The translations under genes and the position numbers were made by a program. The notes beneath the pieces were generated by a model that saw nothing but the letters and a program-made list of their open reading frames with translations, was not told the origin of the DNA and did not search any database. From Bacillaceae bacterium OF18-1A (GTDB taxonomy: Bacteria > Bacillota > Bacilli > Bacillales > Bacillaceae_G), in contig JAQEWB010000004.1 in assembly GCA_027694045.1 (NCBI GenBank), forward strand, positions 253,655 to 317,654: a DNA stretch of 64,000 nucleotides, read 5' to 3'. Shown here piece after piece: positions 9,093-18,574 of the stretch (positions are counted from its first letter, which is position 1; every line of letters starts with the position of its first letter).

Positions 9093-10850
9093 ATGGAGAT
9101 GTTAGAAAACTATAAAGTAGAAAGTACGAAAAAAAAGATTAAGAGACAGATCGGTAAAGAAGAGTGGATACAAAGGCTATTAATTATTGGTATGCTTCTT
9201 GCTTTTCTTATCATGCTCGTCTTGCCTTTATTACAATTATTTACACAAGCTTTTTATGATAAAGACGGGGCTTTCGTTGGTGTTGCGAATTTCAGTAAAT
9301 ATTTCACAACACCAACTTTAGTTCAATCCTTGCAAAATACGATATGGGTTTCAGGAATAACAACTATCATTTCAGTCTCTTTAGCGTTTGCTTATGCTTA
9401 TGCAATCGCTCGTACAAATGTTTTTGGGAAGCGTGTATTTCAATATGTAGCATTATTACCATTATTCGCACCTACGATGATGCACGGTATTGCGCTTACT
9501 TATTTATTTGGTAATCAAGGGTTAGTAACGAAAGGGATGTTTGGTTTATTTGAAGGAATACAAATACCGTTATATGGACCAGTAGGAATTGTAATGGCTG
9601 AAGTGATGTATACATTTCCACAAGCATTTCTTATTTTATTAATCGCTTTCCAAGGTTCTGATTATCGTTTATATGAAGCTTCTAATATGTTAGGTGCAAG
9701 TAAAACGAAACAGTTTCTTACAGTTACATTACCTAGTGTGAAATATGGGCTAATTAGTGCGATGTTTGTTGTCTTTACACTGAGTTTCACTGATTTTGGT
9801 GCGCCGAAAATTGTTGGAGGCCAATATAATGTGCTTGCTACGGACGTATATAAGCAAGTTATTGGACAACAAAATATGCCGATGGGTGCAACTGTAGGAA
9901 TGATTTTATTAATCCCAGCAATTTTTGCGTTTGCAGTTGATCGTTTTACACAAAGAAAACAAGCGAATCTTTTATCTTCGAAAGCAGTACCGTATAGAAT
10001 AATAAATAATAAGAAAAGGGACGTTATTTCGTTTGTATATTGTAGTGTTGTAACACTTATGATCATTCTTTTATTTGTTGCAGTTGGTATTGCTGCAAGT
10101 GTGAAAGTATGGCCGTATAATATGAGTTTTACGCTTGAGCATTTTAATTTTTCAAGTTTGACAGGAGACGGAATTGAAGCATTTAAAAATAGTGTAATTG
10201 TCTCAGCTATTACGGCAGTTATTGGAGCGATTTTAACATTTATGTTCGCTTATGCGATTGAAAAAATAGAGCAGCTTCAGTTTTTTAGAAAAGTAGGTAA
10301 TTTTTTCTCTATTGTACCGTTAGCGATTCCAGGACTAGTACTTGGATTAGGATATGTCTTTTTCTTTAGTCAACCAACGATTCAAATTTTAGGGCTCTCA
10401 GTAACGAATCCGTTTCACTCCTTATACGGAACCATAGCTGTGTTAGTACTAGTAAATATCATTCATTTTTACTCTGTAACATTTGTTACGGCAACGACTG
10501 CTCTAAAGAAACTAGATCGTGAATTTGAGCTTGTTTCGCAGTCAATGGGTATTCCGTTTTATAAAACATTCTTTCGAGTAACCGTACCAATGTGCTTGCC
10601 GGCAATTTTGGAAATGGTTATGTACTATTTTGTGAATTCCATGGTAACTGTCTCAGCAGTTGTATTCTTATATGCAGCCGATTTTAAACTAGCTGCCGTA
10701 TCAATCGTAAATATGGATGATGCAGGAAATGTGGCACCAGCAGCTGCAATGAGTGTACTTATTGTTGCTACTAATATTGTAGTAAGGGTTTTATATGAAT
10801 GGGGAACGAAAGCACTTCGTAACCGAACGTCACAATGGCAAAAAAGATAA
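9093..10850 (+). CDS. 2-aminoethylphosphonate ABC transporter, double-length permease
   Basis: A 585-aa membrane protein holding two complete BPD_transp_1 units in tandem: helices and an EAA-type loop in residues ~25-285 (YEASNMLGASKTKQFLTVTL) and again in ~305-575 (FELVSQSMGIPFYKTFFRVT). In many bacteria the two halves are separate proteins (PhnU and PhnV); here they are fused, so one polypeptide supplies the whole channel. It starts directly after the ATPase stop codon. Related iron(III) permeases share this fused layout, so specificity rests on gene context. Confidence 0.88.
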   Translation: MEMLENYKVESTKKKIKRQIGKEEWIQRLLIIGMLLAFLIMLVLPLLQLFTQAFYDKDGAFVGVANFSKYFTTPTLVQSLQNTIWVSGITTIISVSLAFAYAYAIARTNVFGKRVFQYVALLPLFAPTMMHGIALTYLFGNQGLVTKGMFGLFEGIQIPLYGPVGIVMAEVMYTFPQAFLILLIAFQGSDYRLYEASNMLGASKTKQFLTVTLPSVKYGLISAMFVVFTLSFTDFGAPKIVGGQYNVLATDVYKQVIGQQNMPMGATVGMILLIPAIFAFAVDRFTQRKQANLLSSKAVPYRIINNKKRDVISFVYCSVVTLMIILLFVAVGIAASVKVWPYNMSFTLEHFNFSSLTGDGIEAFKNSVIVSAITAVIGAILTFMFAYAIEKIEQLQFFRKVGNFFSIVPLAIPGLVLGLGYVFFFSQPTIQILGLSVTNPFHSLYGTIAVLVLVNIIHFYSVTFVTATTALKKLDREFELVSQSMGIPFYKTFFRVTVPMCLPAILEMVMYYFVNSMVTVSAVVFLYAADFKLAAVSIVNMDDAGNVAPAAAMSVLIVATNIVVRVLYEWGTKALRNRTSQWQKR

Positions 10851-10871
10851 ATAAGAAGGGTGATAGATAGA

Positions 10872-11666
10872 ATGAAAATTGAAGCAGTTATTTTTGATTG
10901 GGCAGGTACGACAGTTGATTATGGATGTTTTGCGCCACTGGAAGTATTCATGAAGATTTTTCATAAACGCGGTGTCGTAATTACAGCTGAAGAAGCTCGC
11001 AAACCGATGGGATTATTAAAAATAGATCATGTAAGAGCACTTACAGAGATGCCTCGCATTGCGAATGAATGGAATCGTGTCTTCGGACAATTACCAACAG
11101 AAGCAAATATTCATGAAATGTACGAAGAATTTGAAGAAATTCTCTTTGCTATTTTGCCGAACTATGCCACGCCAATTGATGGGGTAAAAGAAGTGGCTGC
11201 TTCATTACGTGAAAGAGGTATTAAAATTGGGTCAACAACTGGTTATACGAGAGAAATGATGGACATCGTTGCAACAGAGGCAGAAATACAAGGATATAAA
11301 CCTGATTTTCTTGTTACGCCAGATGATGTTCCAGCAGGTCGTCCGTACCCATGGATGTGTTATAAAAATGCGATGGAACTTAGTGTATATCCAATGAACC
11401 ATATGATAAAAGTGGGAGATACAGTCTCAGATATGAAAGAGGGAAGAAATGCTGGAATGTGGACTATCGGTGTGATTCTTGGCAGTAGTGAGCTTGGCTT
11501 AACGGAATTGGAAGTTGAAAATATGGATCCGTTAGAGCTTCGTGAAAAGGTGGAAATCGTCCGTAATCGTTTTATTGAAAATGGAGCTCATTTTACGATT
11601 GAAACGATGCAAGAACTCGAAAACGTAATTGAACATATCGAAAAACAAGAACTTATTATTTCGTAA
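10872..11666 (+). CDS. phnX: Phosphonoacetaldehyde hydrolase
   Basis: A 264-aa HAD-superfamily enzyme that cleaves phosphonoacetaldehyde to acetaldehyde and phosphate. The nucleophile Asp9 sits in VIFDWAGTT and the Schiff-base lysine is Lys50 in MGLLKIDH; these correspond to Asp12 and Lys53 of the well-studied B. cereus enzyme, whose numbering includes three extra N-terminal residues. The ATG at 10872 is preceded by AGAAGGGTG. A GTG at 10860 in frame would add four residues. It is followed at 15 bp by phnW. Confidence 0.95.
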   Translation: MKIEAVIFDWAGTTVDYGCFAPLEVFMKIFHKRGVVITAEEARKPMGLLKIDHVRALTEMPRIANEWNRVFGQLPTEANIHEMYEEFEEILFAILPNYATPIDGVKEVAASLRERGIKIGSTTGYTREMMDIVATEAEIQGYKPDFLVTPDDVPAGRPYPWMCYKNAMELSVYPMNHMIKVGDTVSDMKEGRNAGMWTIGVILGSSELGLTELEVENMDPLELREKVEIVRNRFIENGAHFTIETMQELENVIEHIEKQELIIS

Positions 11667-11681
11667 AAGGGGAATAGGATC

Positions 11682-12779
11682 ATGACTGAAAACCACTACT
11701 TATTATTGACGCCAGGACCATTAACGACAACAAAAACAGTAAAAGAAGTTATGTTATATGATTGGTGTACGTGGGATGTTGAATATAACACAATGGTGCA
11801 AGATGTGAGAGCTAAACTTGTATCGTTAGCAACGAAGGAAGAAGAGAAATATACAACAGTATTAATGCAAGGAAGCGGTACGTTTTCAGTGGAAGCAGTG
11901 ATAGGTTCTGTCATTCCTAAGAATGGAAAGCTTCTCGTTTGCACAAATGGTGCATATGGCAAGCGAATTGTGCAAATGGCAGAGATGTTACATATAGATG
12001 TGGTGGTCAGTCAAACAGAAGAGTGGGAACCTACTAATATTGTAGAAGTAGAAAAGTTATTACAAGAAGATAAGGAAATTACTCATATTGCCGTTGTTCA
12101 TTGTGAAACAACGACAGGAATTATTAATCCAATTGTGGATGTATGTAAATTAGGGAAGCAGTATGGAAAAGTTACCATTGTTGATGCAATGAGTAGTTTT
12201 GGTGGTATTGAAATGGATATTGCCGAGTTACAGATTGATTTTCTGATTAGTAGTGCAAATAAGTGTATTCAAGGTGTTCCTGGATTTGGTTTTGTCATCG
12301 CAAAGCGTGATGAATTACTGAAGTGTAAAGGGCAAGCTCGCTCTTTATCTCTTGATTTATATGATCAGTGGGAAACGATGGAGGAGCAAAATGGGAAATG
12401 GCGTTTTACTTCCCCTACACATGTTGTACATGCTTTTTATCAAGCATTGCTTGAACTAGAAAAAGAGGGCGGAGTAAGAGAACGGTATAATCGATATTAT
12501 AACAATCAAAAACTATTAGTGAGTAGAATGGGAGAAATCGGATTTAAACCGTTAGTAGATGAAAAGTATCAATCTCCTATTATTACATCTTTTATTTATC
12601 CAAAAGAGAACTTTGAGTTTCAACAGTTATATAACGAGTTAAAGCGTTATGGATTTGTTATTTACCCTGGGAAAATTTCGAAAGTAGACACGTTCCGCAT
12701 TGGAAATATTGGTGATGTACATGAAGAAGATATGAATCGCTTAGTTGATAGTATTGCCAAAGGAGTTGTTATAGGGTGA
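11682..12779 (+). CDS. phnW: 2-aminoethylphosphonate--pyruvate transaminase
   Basis: A 365-aa class V aminotransferase that converts 2-aminoethylphosphonate and pyruvate into phosphonoacetaldehyde and L-alanine, the step before PhnX. Visible motifs are [11 protein letters not shown] at the N-terminus, the cofactor Asp in VDAMSSFGG, and the PLP lysine in [15 protein letters not shown]. The length is typical. Its stop codon overlaps the GTG start of the next gene by 4 bp (GTGA), so translation of the two is coupled. Confidence 0.95.
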   Translation: MTENHYLLLTPGPLTTTKTVKEVMLYDWCTWDVEYNTMVQDVRAKLVSLATKEEEKYTTVLMQGSGTFSVEAVIGSVIPKNGKLLVCTNGAYGKRIVQMAEMLHIDVVVSQTEEWEPTNIVEVEKLLQEDKEITHIAVVHCETTTGIINPIVDVCKLGKQYGKVTIVDAMSSFGGIEMDIAELQIDFLISSANKCIQGVPGFGFVIAKRDELLKCKGQARSLSLDLYDQWETMEEQNGKWRFTSPTHVVHAFYQALLELEKEGGVRERYNRYYNNQKLLVSRMGEIGFKPLVDEKYQSPIITSFIYPKENFEFQQLYNELKRYGFVIYPGKISKVDTFRIGNIGDVHEEDMNRLVDSIAKGVVIG

Positions 12780-13960
12780 AAGTATTTTGTTTAGGTGGAG
12801 CAGGTAAAATTTGTCGTGAAGCAATTTTAGATTTAGTTCAATTTTCATCTTTTGAGACGATTACAGTAGCTGATTTTAACGAAGAAGAGGGACGTAAAGT
12901 AGTAGAATGGCTCAACGATCCTCGTGTTGATTTTGTGAAAGTAGATGTTACAAATCATGAGGATACAGTTGCAAAAATGAAAGACTATGACATTGTAATG
13001 GATGGCACGACGATTAAGTTGAATGGATTGTCTACATGTGCGATTGCCGAAGCAGGTTGTCACGGTGTGAACTTGAATGGATTTGGTGAAGAGAATGAAT
13101 CGCATTCTATATTTGTTCAAAACGAAAAAACATGTTTACCTGGTTTTGGTATGACACCAGGTGTAACACAAATGATGGCAATGCATGCAGCAAATCAGTT
13201 AGATACTGTAGAGTCTGTTCGTGTAAGTCATGGTTCGTATCGTCCAATTGCTTTTTCGGCATCAATAACGGAGACAACGACATATGAATATGATCCACAC
13301 CTACCATCACGTACAGTGTATGAAGATGGTGAATTTAAGCAAGTACCTCCGTTTGCGCGCCCAAGAGAAATTGAATTGCCAGCGCCTTACGGTAAAACAA
13401 TGCAGTATATCATCCCGCATTCTGAAACAATTACATTAGCAAAAGCATTAAAAGATAAAGACGTAAAATTGATTGAAACGAGAGGAACTTGGCCAAAGCA
13501 AAATATGCAGCTTGTTCGTGCTTTATTTGATTATGGTATATTGCGAAATGATCAGATTGAGATAGAAGGTAAAGAAATCGGTATAATGGATTGTATTTCT
13601 AAATATTTACTACAATCGAAAGAAGGACAAGAAACAGAAGTTTACGGTTATGCACTTCATGTAGAAGTAGTCGGTATGAAGAATAGTGAGAAACAGAGAC
13701 ATGTACTATATCATACCCATCCGCTATCTGACGGGTCTATTGTAGGATGGGAAAAATTAAGAGCTTATACAAGGAACGTCGGTATTCCATTTGGAATCGC
13801 TACGGAGTTAATTGCAAAAGGGAATGTGAATAAGGTTGGTGTTGTTACGCCTGAGGAAGCTTTTGAAAATCCACAAGTTATTTTTGATGAATTAGAAAAG
13901 CGTGGAATTCATATTCATGAAGAAGTTTTTACTGAAAAAGAGAATTATAATTTTGTATAA
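12776..13960 (+). CDS. Saccharopine dehydrogenase-like oxidoreductase in the phosphonate operon
   Basis: A 394-aa protein with an N-terminal Rossmann domain ([19 protein letters not shown], residues 2-20) and the elongated saccharopine-dehydrogenase-like C-terminal domain ([25 protein letters not shown], later [15 protein letters not shown]). It is translationally coupled to phnW, which ties it to phosphonate or amine metabolism, but no step of the AEP pathway requires it. It may handle an amine-containing relative of AEP. The reaction is unknown. Confidence 0.8.
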   Translation: MKVFCLGGAGKICREAILDLVQFSSFETITVADFNEEEGRKVVEWLNDPRVDFVKVDVTNHEDTVAKMKDYDIVMDGTTIKLNGLSTCAIAEAGCHGVNLNGFGEENESHSIFVQNEKTCLPGFGMTPGVTQMMAMHAANQLDTVESVRVSHGSYRPIAFSASITETTTYEYDPHLPSRTVYEDGEFKQVPPFARPREIELPAPYGKTMQYIIPHSETITLAKALKDKDVKLIETRGTWPKQNMQLVRALFDYGILRNDQIEIEGKEIGIMDCISKYLLQSKEGQETEVYGYALHVEVVGMKNSEKQRHVLYHTHPLSDGSIVGWEKLRAYTRNVGIPFGIATELIAKGNVNKVGVVTPEEAFENPQVIFDELEKRGIHIHEEVFTEKENYNFV

Positions 13961-14000
13961 GTAAAGAAGTTCACGAGGTAGATATAAATGGGGTGAAGCT

Positions 14001-14783
14001 ATGTCTGTAGTAGGAGAAGAAAGAAAGCGAACCATTCTTGAAAAAGTAGAATTTAAAGGGAAAGTAAAAGTTTCTGAATTAGCGAGAGAGTTTGCAGTAT
14101 CGACAGAAACAATTCGTCGATATTTAGAAGAACTAGATCGTGAAAAAAAGTTAAAAAAAGTGTATGGAGGAGCTGTTCAGCTTCCAGGAGCGGGAGTAGA
14201 GGCACCGATGTTAGAAAGAGAGATGCTGCATATAGAGGAGAAGAAAAGAATCGGCTATAAAGCAGCGACATTTGTGGAAGATGGTGATGTCATTGCGATT
14301 GATGATGGGAGTACACCACTTCAAATGGTTCCGTATCTTGTTCATCGTAAAAATTTAACGATTGTTACGAGTTCTTTTCCAGTAGCAACACAATTAATAT
14401 CTTCTATTAATAAAAAGATGTTTCATGGTGAGGTTTTATTTATAGGTGGGAAAGTATCTCCGAAGCATTCACGTGTGTCAGGATCTATTTCTCAACAAGT
14501 TATTCACCAGTTTCATTTCCATAAAGCTTTCGTTTCAATAGATGGATTATTGCCTAGTTTTGGCGTTTCTAGTTTTGAATTAGAAAAAGCAAAATTGTCA
14601 GAAGCGATGATGAAATTAGCTGAGAAAACATACATTTTATGTGATCATACAAAGGTTGGCGTAAAAGGGAATTACAGAATAGCAGCATTTTCCCGTATTC
14701 AACATATTATTTGTGATAAAAAAATGCCATATAGTTTTGAGGAAGAAGTTAAGAAGCATAATATTCAATGGACAGTTTGCTAA
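14001..14783 (+). CDS. DeoR/GlpR-family transcriptional regulator
   Basis: A 260-aa regulator. Residues ~6-60 form the DeoR winged helix (VKVSELAREFAVSTETIRRY), and the rest is the sugar-phosphate-isomerase-like sensor domain with IAIDDGST and the C-terminal ILCDHTKVG. It is the last gene of the phosphonate operon, 40 bp after the dehydrogenase, and probably controls that operon in response to a phosphorylated intermediate (inference from position). A strong terminator follows. Confidence 0.87.
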   Translation: MSVVGEERKRTILEKVEFKGKVKVSELAREFAVSTETIRRYLEELDREKKLKKVYGGAVQLPGAGVEAPMLEREMLHIEEKKRIGYKAATFVEDGDVIAIDDGSTPLQMVPYLVHRKNLTIVTSSFPVATQLISSINKKMFHGEVLFIGGKVSPKHSRVSGSISQQVIHQFHFHKAFVSIDGLLPSFGVSSFELEKAKLSEAMMKLAEKTYILCDHTKVGVKGNYRIAAFSRIQHIICDKKMPYSFEEEVKKHNIQWTVC

Positions 14784-14802
14784 ATAAGGTGAAAATATAT
14801 AG

Positions 14803-14832
14803 AATCCCATCTAATTATCAGATGGGATTTTT
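14803..14832 (+). terminator. Terminator of the phosphonate operon
   Basis: AATCCCATCT / AGATGGGATT stem with a 7-nt loop and a T run, 20 bp after the regulator gene. Confidence 0.87.
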
Positions 14833-14843
14833 ACTGTCTGTGA

Positions 14844-14898
14844 ATAAAGTGAAACTTTATTCAGTGGGGAATTTTACTGCTCGTTAATGCGGGATAAA
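14844..14898 (+). repeat. bcr1-type short repeat (internally deleted copy)
   Basis: Begins ATAAAGTGAAACTTTATTCAG and ends GCGGGATAAA, the two termini shared by the other copies in this window (32294, 46076, 54138 and the reverse copy at 20055). At 55 bp it lacks the middle of the ~155-bp element. bcr1 is a chromosomal repeat of the B. cereus group (family knowledge). Confidence 0.7.
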
Positions 14899-14994
14899 AA
14901 TTTGCATTTACGCAAAAAGTGGACACATTTTCAAATTCCCTTCATATAATTTACCAATAGAAAAAAAGTTGGTTTAAGGAAAGAGGAGATTTGG

Positions 14995-15114
14995 ATGTCG
15001 GAGCGGATATATAATAAGCTTGTATTGTATACGAATGTTTTGCAAAAACTTGGTGTTATTAATGAGAAAGAAAAAAGTGAAATTCTTCATACGATAGGTA
15101 AAAAATCCTTTTGA
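14995..15114 (+). CDS. Small hypothetical protein (39 aa)
   Basis: Encodes MSERIYNKLVLYTNVLQK followed by LGVINEKEKSEILHTIGKKSF. It has a near-perfect AAGAGGAGAT ribosome binding site 4-5 nt before the ATG, which is the main support. It is predicted helical, with two amphipathic helices separated by a turn. It lies just upstream of the Fur-controlled ilsA gene but outside the Fur box. I do not recognise the family. Confidence 0.55.
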   Translation: MSERIYNKLVLYTNVLQKLGVINEKEKSEILHTIGKKSF

Positions 15115-15170
15115 ATAAAGGGTTTTTTATTTTTTATCGTGAGAAATATAAATTTGATGTAATATTCTCA

Positions 15171-15198
15171 TTGACAATGATAATGATATTCATTATCA
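15171..15198 (+). promoter_or_regulatory. Fur box overlapping the ilsA promoter
   Basis: The 21-bp sequence TGATAATGATATTCATTATC(A) at 15178-15198 contains two overlapping 7-1-7 Fur motifs. A TTGACA -35-like hexamer lies immediately upstream (15171-15176). Binding here would block ilsA transcription when iron is plentiful. Confidence 0.85.
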
Positions 15199-15265
15199 TT
15201 TGTTTGTAAGTAATTGATATTAGTTATCAATTATAGAGAACAATATAGGATAAGGGGATTTTATT

Positions 15266-17569
15266 TTGAAAAAAAATTATATGAAAGCATTAGTAGTAGC
15301 AACAACATTGGCCATTCCATTTGCTGCATACTCTACTCCAGCGTTAGCAGCAATCAAAGCTGAAGCAAACCAAACGGTAGCAGCAGTAAGCGATCGTACA
15401 TACGATACTGAGATTAAAATATATAAAGATCAAAAAGATGAGCCATCTATGGTTTCTCAGTACATAAAAAATCCGAAAGTAACGATTGAAGATGGGAAGA
15501 AAATTGTTACTGTAACAATGCAAGATAGTGATTACTTCCAATATCTTAGAATAGAGGATAAAATTCAGCCTGGTGTATTTCATGATGTGAAAGTTCTGTC
15601 AGAAGATAAGAGGAAAAATGGAACGAAAGTAGTTCAATTTGAAATTGGTGAGTTTGAAAAAAAACACAATATGCAAATGCATATACTTATTCCAGCTATT
15701 GGATATGATCACGAATATCAAGTTCAATTTGAAATTAAAGATCCAACTTCAGGTGAAAAAGAAACAGAGAAACTAGATGATAACTCTAATTCAGGCAATA
15801 CGGAAAAGGATCAACAAGTTGATAGTCAAAACATGATAACAGATAAAAAGTTAAGAGAACTTGTTAATAAAAAAGTATTTAATAGAAAAGATTTACATAC
15901 ACCAATTACGAAAGAAGAGCTATTACAAGTAAAGGACTTGTTTTTGAATACGAATGAGATTCTTGATTATAGTGCATTAAAATATATGCCAAATTTAAAA
16001 TCTTTAACAGTTGCAAATGCGAAGATAAAAGACCCGTCGTTCTTTGCGAATTTAAAGCAATTAAACCATTTAGCTTTGCGTGGTAATGAATTTGCAGATG
16101 TAACGCCACTTATTAAGATGGATAATTTAGAATCTCTTGATTTAAGTAATAATAAAATTACGAACGTTGCACCATTAACAGAAATGAAAAATGTAACAAG
16201 TTTATTTTTATCAGGAAATCAAATTGAGGATGTAACACCGTTAGCGAAAATGGAACAACTAGATTACTTGAATTTAGCAAATAATAAAATTACGAATGTT
16301 GCTCCATTAAGCTCGTTGAAAAATGTTACATACTTAACTTTAGCAGGAAATCAAATTGAAGATATTAAACCGTTATATTCATTACCTTTAAAAGATTTAG
16401 TATTGACGCGTAATAAAGTTAAAGATTTATCGGGTATTGATCAATTGAATCAATTACAAGAGTTATGGATTGGGAAAAATGAAATAACAGATGCTACTCC
16501 TCTAAGTACGATGGCACAGTTGAAAGTTTTAAACTTACCTAACAATGAGTTAAAAGATATTACGCCGTTATCAAGTCTAGTAAACTTACAAAAACTTGAT
16601 TTAGAGGCAAATTATATTTCTGATGTAACACCAGTTAGCAATTTGAAAAAGTTAGTATACTTAAGTTTTGTTGCAAATGAAATTCGTGATGTTCGACCAG
16701 TTATCGAACTAAGTAAGACAGCTTACATTAATGTTCAAAATCAAAAAGTGTTTTTAGAGGAAACAGAAGTAAATAAAGAAGTAAAAGTACCAATATACGA
16801 AAAAGATGGTGAAGTTTCTACAAAAATTCGTTTGAAGAGTGATGGTGGTACGTATAGTAACGGTGTGGTGAAATGGAGTACATCAGGTGAGAAAGTATAT
16901 GAATTTGGTGTGAAAGACCCATTTGCAGATACAGGAATCTTCTTCACAGGCTCTGTCATTCAAAATGTGATAGAAGGAAAAGAGGATAACACATCTCAAG
17001 AAGATGATACGTCTAAAGAAGACAATACATCTCAAGAAGAAGTAGAATTTGCTGATGTGCCGAAAGGACATTGGTCAGAAGAAGCAATTCATTATTTAGC
17101 GAAAGAAAATATTTTTAAAGGATATGGAAATGGACAATTTGGGTTTGGTGATAATATTACCCGTGGACAAGTTGCTTCTTTAGTACAAAGATACTTGAAA
17201 TTAGAAAGTAAAGCAGATCAGAAAGAGACATTTACGGATACGAAAGGGCATATGTTTGAAAAAGATATCGATGCGGTTGCACAAGCTGGAATTATGCAAG
17301 GTGATGGTACAGGGGAGTTTCGTCCAGATGGAGTACTAACTCGATACGAAATGTCTGTAGTATTACACAAAGTATTTCAGTTAAAAGCAGCTGAAGGTAA
17401 TAACGTAAACTTTAAAGATGTACAAGCTGGTCATTGGGCAGAAGGATATGTGAAAGCTTTAGCGGATAATAATATTTCAAAAGGCGATGGAAAAGGCAAT
17501 TTCTTAGGCGATGATTTCGTAACACGTGAACAATATGCACAGTTTTTATATAATGCAATAACTAAATAG
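15266..17569 (+). CDS. ilsA: Iron-regulated leucine-rich surface protein IlsA (NEAT-LRR-SLH)
   Basis: A 767-aa surface protein with a signal peptide (cleavage near STPALAA, residue ~29), a NEAT haem-binding domain (~40-170), about twelve 22-residue leucine-rich repeats (~240-495, e.g. LESLDLSNNKITNVAPL), an LRR-adjacent Ig-like segment (~500-575), an acidic linker made of imperfect EDNTSQ/EDDTSK repeats, and three SLH domains (~595-767) that anchor it to the S-layer polysaccharide. IlsA of B. cereus binds haem, haemoglobin and ferritin for iron capture (established). The TTG start follows AAGGGGATTT, and the Fur box upstream gives iron control. Confidence 0.93.
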   Translation: MKKNYMKALVVATTLAIPFAAYSTPALAAIKAEANQTVAAVSDRTYDTEIKIYKDQKDEPSMVSQYIKNPKVTIEDGKKIVTVTMQDSDYFQYLRIEDKIQPGVFHDVKVLSEDKRKNGTKVVQFEIGEFEKKHNMQMHILIPAIGYDHEYQVQFEIKDPTSGEKETEKLDDNSNSGNTEKDQQVDSQNMITDKKLRELVNKKVFNRKDLHTPITKEELLQVKDLFLNTNEILDYSALKYMPNLKSLTVANAKIKDPSFFANLKQLNHLALRGNEFADVTPLIKMDNLESLDLSNNKITNVAPLTEMKNVTSLFLSGNQIEDVTPLAKMEQLDYLNLANNKITNVAPLSSLKNVTYLTLAGNQIEDIKPLYSLPLKDLVLTRNKVKDLSGIDQLNQLQELWIGKNEITDATPLSTMAQLKVLNLPNNELKDITPLSSLVNLQKLDLEANYISDVTPVSNLKKLVYLSFVANEIRDVRPVIELSKTAYINVQNQKVFLEETEVNKEVKVPIYEKDGEVSTKIRLKSDGGTYSNGVVKWSTSGEKVYEFGVKDPFADTGIFFTGSVIQNVIEGKEDNTSQEDDTSKEDNTSQEEVEFADVPKGHWSEEAIHYLAKENIFKGYGNGQFGFGDNITRGQVASLVQRYLKLESKADQKETFTDTKGHMFEKDIDAVAQAGIMQGDGTGEFRPDGVLTRYEMSVVLHKVFQLKAAEGNNVNFKDVQAGHWAEGYVKALADNNISKGDGKGNFLGDDFVTREQYAQFLYNAITK

Positions 17570-17578
17570 TAAATGGAG

Positions 17579-17618
17579 AAAATACGTTATTCTTTAATAG
17601 GAAGAATAACGTATTTTT
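17579..17618 (+). terminator. Terminator after ilsA
   Basis: AAAATACGTTATTC / GAATAACGTATTTT stem with T run, about 10 bp after the ilsA stop codon. Confidence 0.88.
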
Positions 17619-17660
17619 TGTATGTACAAAATTATGTGAGAAGTAGACAATAATGCTTGC

Positions 17661-17682
17661 ATAGGCGCTGCCTATTTTTTTT
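17661..17682 (+). terminator. Second small hairpin with T8 run
   Basis: ATAGGC / GCCTAT stem followed by eight T residues, in the ilsA-aldolase gap. It could be the end of an unannotated short transcript or a back-up terminator. Confidence 0.5.
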
Positions 17683-17818
17683 AGGAAGGGTGAAACCATA
17701 TTGACAAAAAGGCATTCTCATGTGATAATTCAATTAAATTTTTAGAATAATCAAAAAACATTCCTTTTACATAGAAAGGATTTGAACATTATATTAATAT
17801 TACGCCGGGGGTGACGAA

Positions 17819-18448
17819 ATGTTATTTTTTCTAAAGAAATGGAATGAGTTAAAAGATGTGAAATCTGAATTGGCACTTCGTGATTGGTTTTATGGTACAA
17901 AAATTAGTTTATCGTTATGTACGTCAAAAGAGCCATTAACGTTTTTAGTAAACGTCGAGGGAAGAGATAAAGGATTATTTTCAGAAGAGGATTTTATTGT
18001 CGTAAATTGCATGTGTGAGCCAGTATTTGAAAATGAAGAAAAACCAGCTACAGAGTCGTTTATGCATGCGGATATTTATAAAAAAAGCAAAGCAGAATGT
18101 ATTTTACAAGTACAGACTGTAGACAGCCATTTAATATCAGAATTATATGGGGAAGAAGGAGAAGTAACATTTGAAAAAAGAAGTGTGGAACGTGTTTTTG
18201 GAAAAGAAGGTATAACAGAAATGACAATTCCAATTGTAGAAGATGAGAAAAAATTTGCTGATCTATTAGAAAGTAATGTTCCGAATTTTATTGAAGGTGG
18301 AGGAGTAGTTCTTGTTCATAACTACGGTATGATTGTATGGGGGAAAACTCCAGAAGAAGCGAAAAAATGGCTAGAGGGTATAGAATATTTAATGAACTAT
18401 CACGTGAAGCTTTTAATGATAAAAGGTACAAAGAGTTCTGTTATATAA
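17819..18448 (+). CDS. Class II aldolase/adducin-like protein lacking metal ligands (MtnB-like pseudoenzyme)
   Basis: A 209-aa protein that aligns by eye along its length with methylthioribulose-1-phosphate dehydratase MtnB (start LKKWNELKDVKSELALRDWF; end YHVKLLMI). The class II zinc site is normally H-x-H plus a His in N-H-G. Here the first is HAD (MHADIYKKS), HVHTTD is replaced by QVQTVD, and NHG is NYG (VHNYGMIVWG). The fold should persist but the aldolase/dehydratase chemistry is unlikely. The ribosome binding site GGGGGTGA is good and the frame is open, so it is not a decayed pseudogene. A regulatory or binding role is possible. Confidence 0.75.
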   Translation: MLFFLKKWNELKDVKSELALRDWFYGTKISLSLCTSKEPLTFLVNVEGRDKGLFSEEDFIVVNCMCEPVFENEEKPATESFMHADIYKKSKAECILQVQTVDSHLISELYGEEGEVTFEKRSVERVFGKEGITEMTIPIVEDEKKFADLLESNVPNFIEGGGVVLVHNYGMIVWGKTPEEAKKWLEGIEYLMNYHVKLLMIKGTKSSVI

Positions 18449-18574
18449 TAACATTTGCGGTGTTGTTGCAAATCAACAAAAAATGAAAGCGTTTTAAAAA
18501 TTGGTTTTACTCATAAAATATAGGTTTCCTTATTATATATAGATTACATGTTGACATGTAAGGAGGAACATATT

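Noticed and set aside
16981-17043. Acidic repeat in ilsA as a CRISPR or mobile repeat
   Set aside because: It is an in-frame EDNTSQ/EDDTSK protein linker of about three units, with no spacers.
17700-17745. A 14-codon frame from TTG after AGGAAGG
   Set aside because: Too short, no conserved features, and not followed by a gene it might regulate.
18483-18498. A cre-like site (TGAAAGCGTTTTA) upstream of the CBS gene
   Set aside because: It lacks the closing C of the CcpA consensus and symmetric half, and such A+T-rich matches are common by chance.
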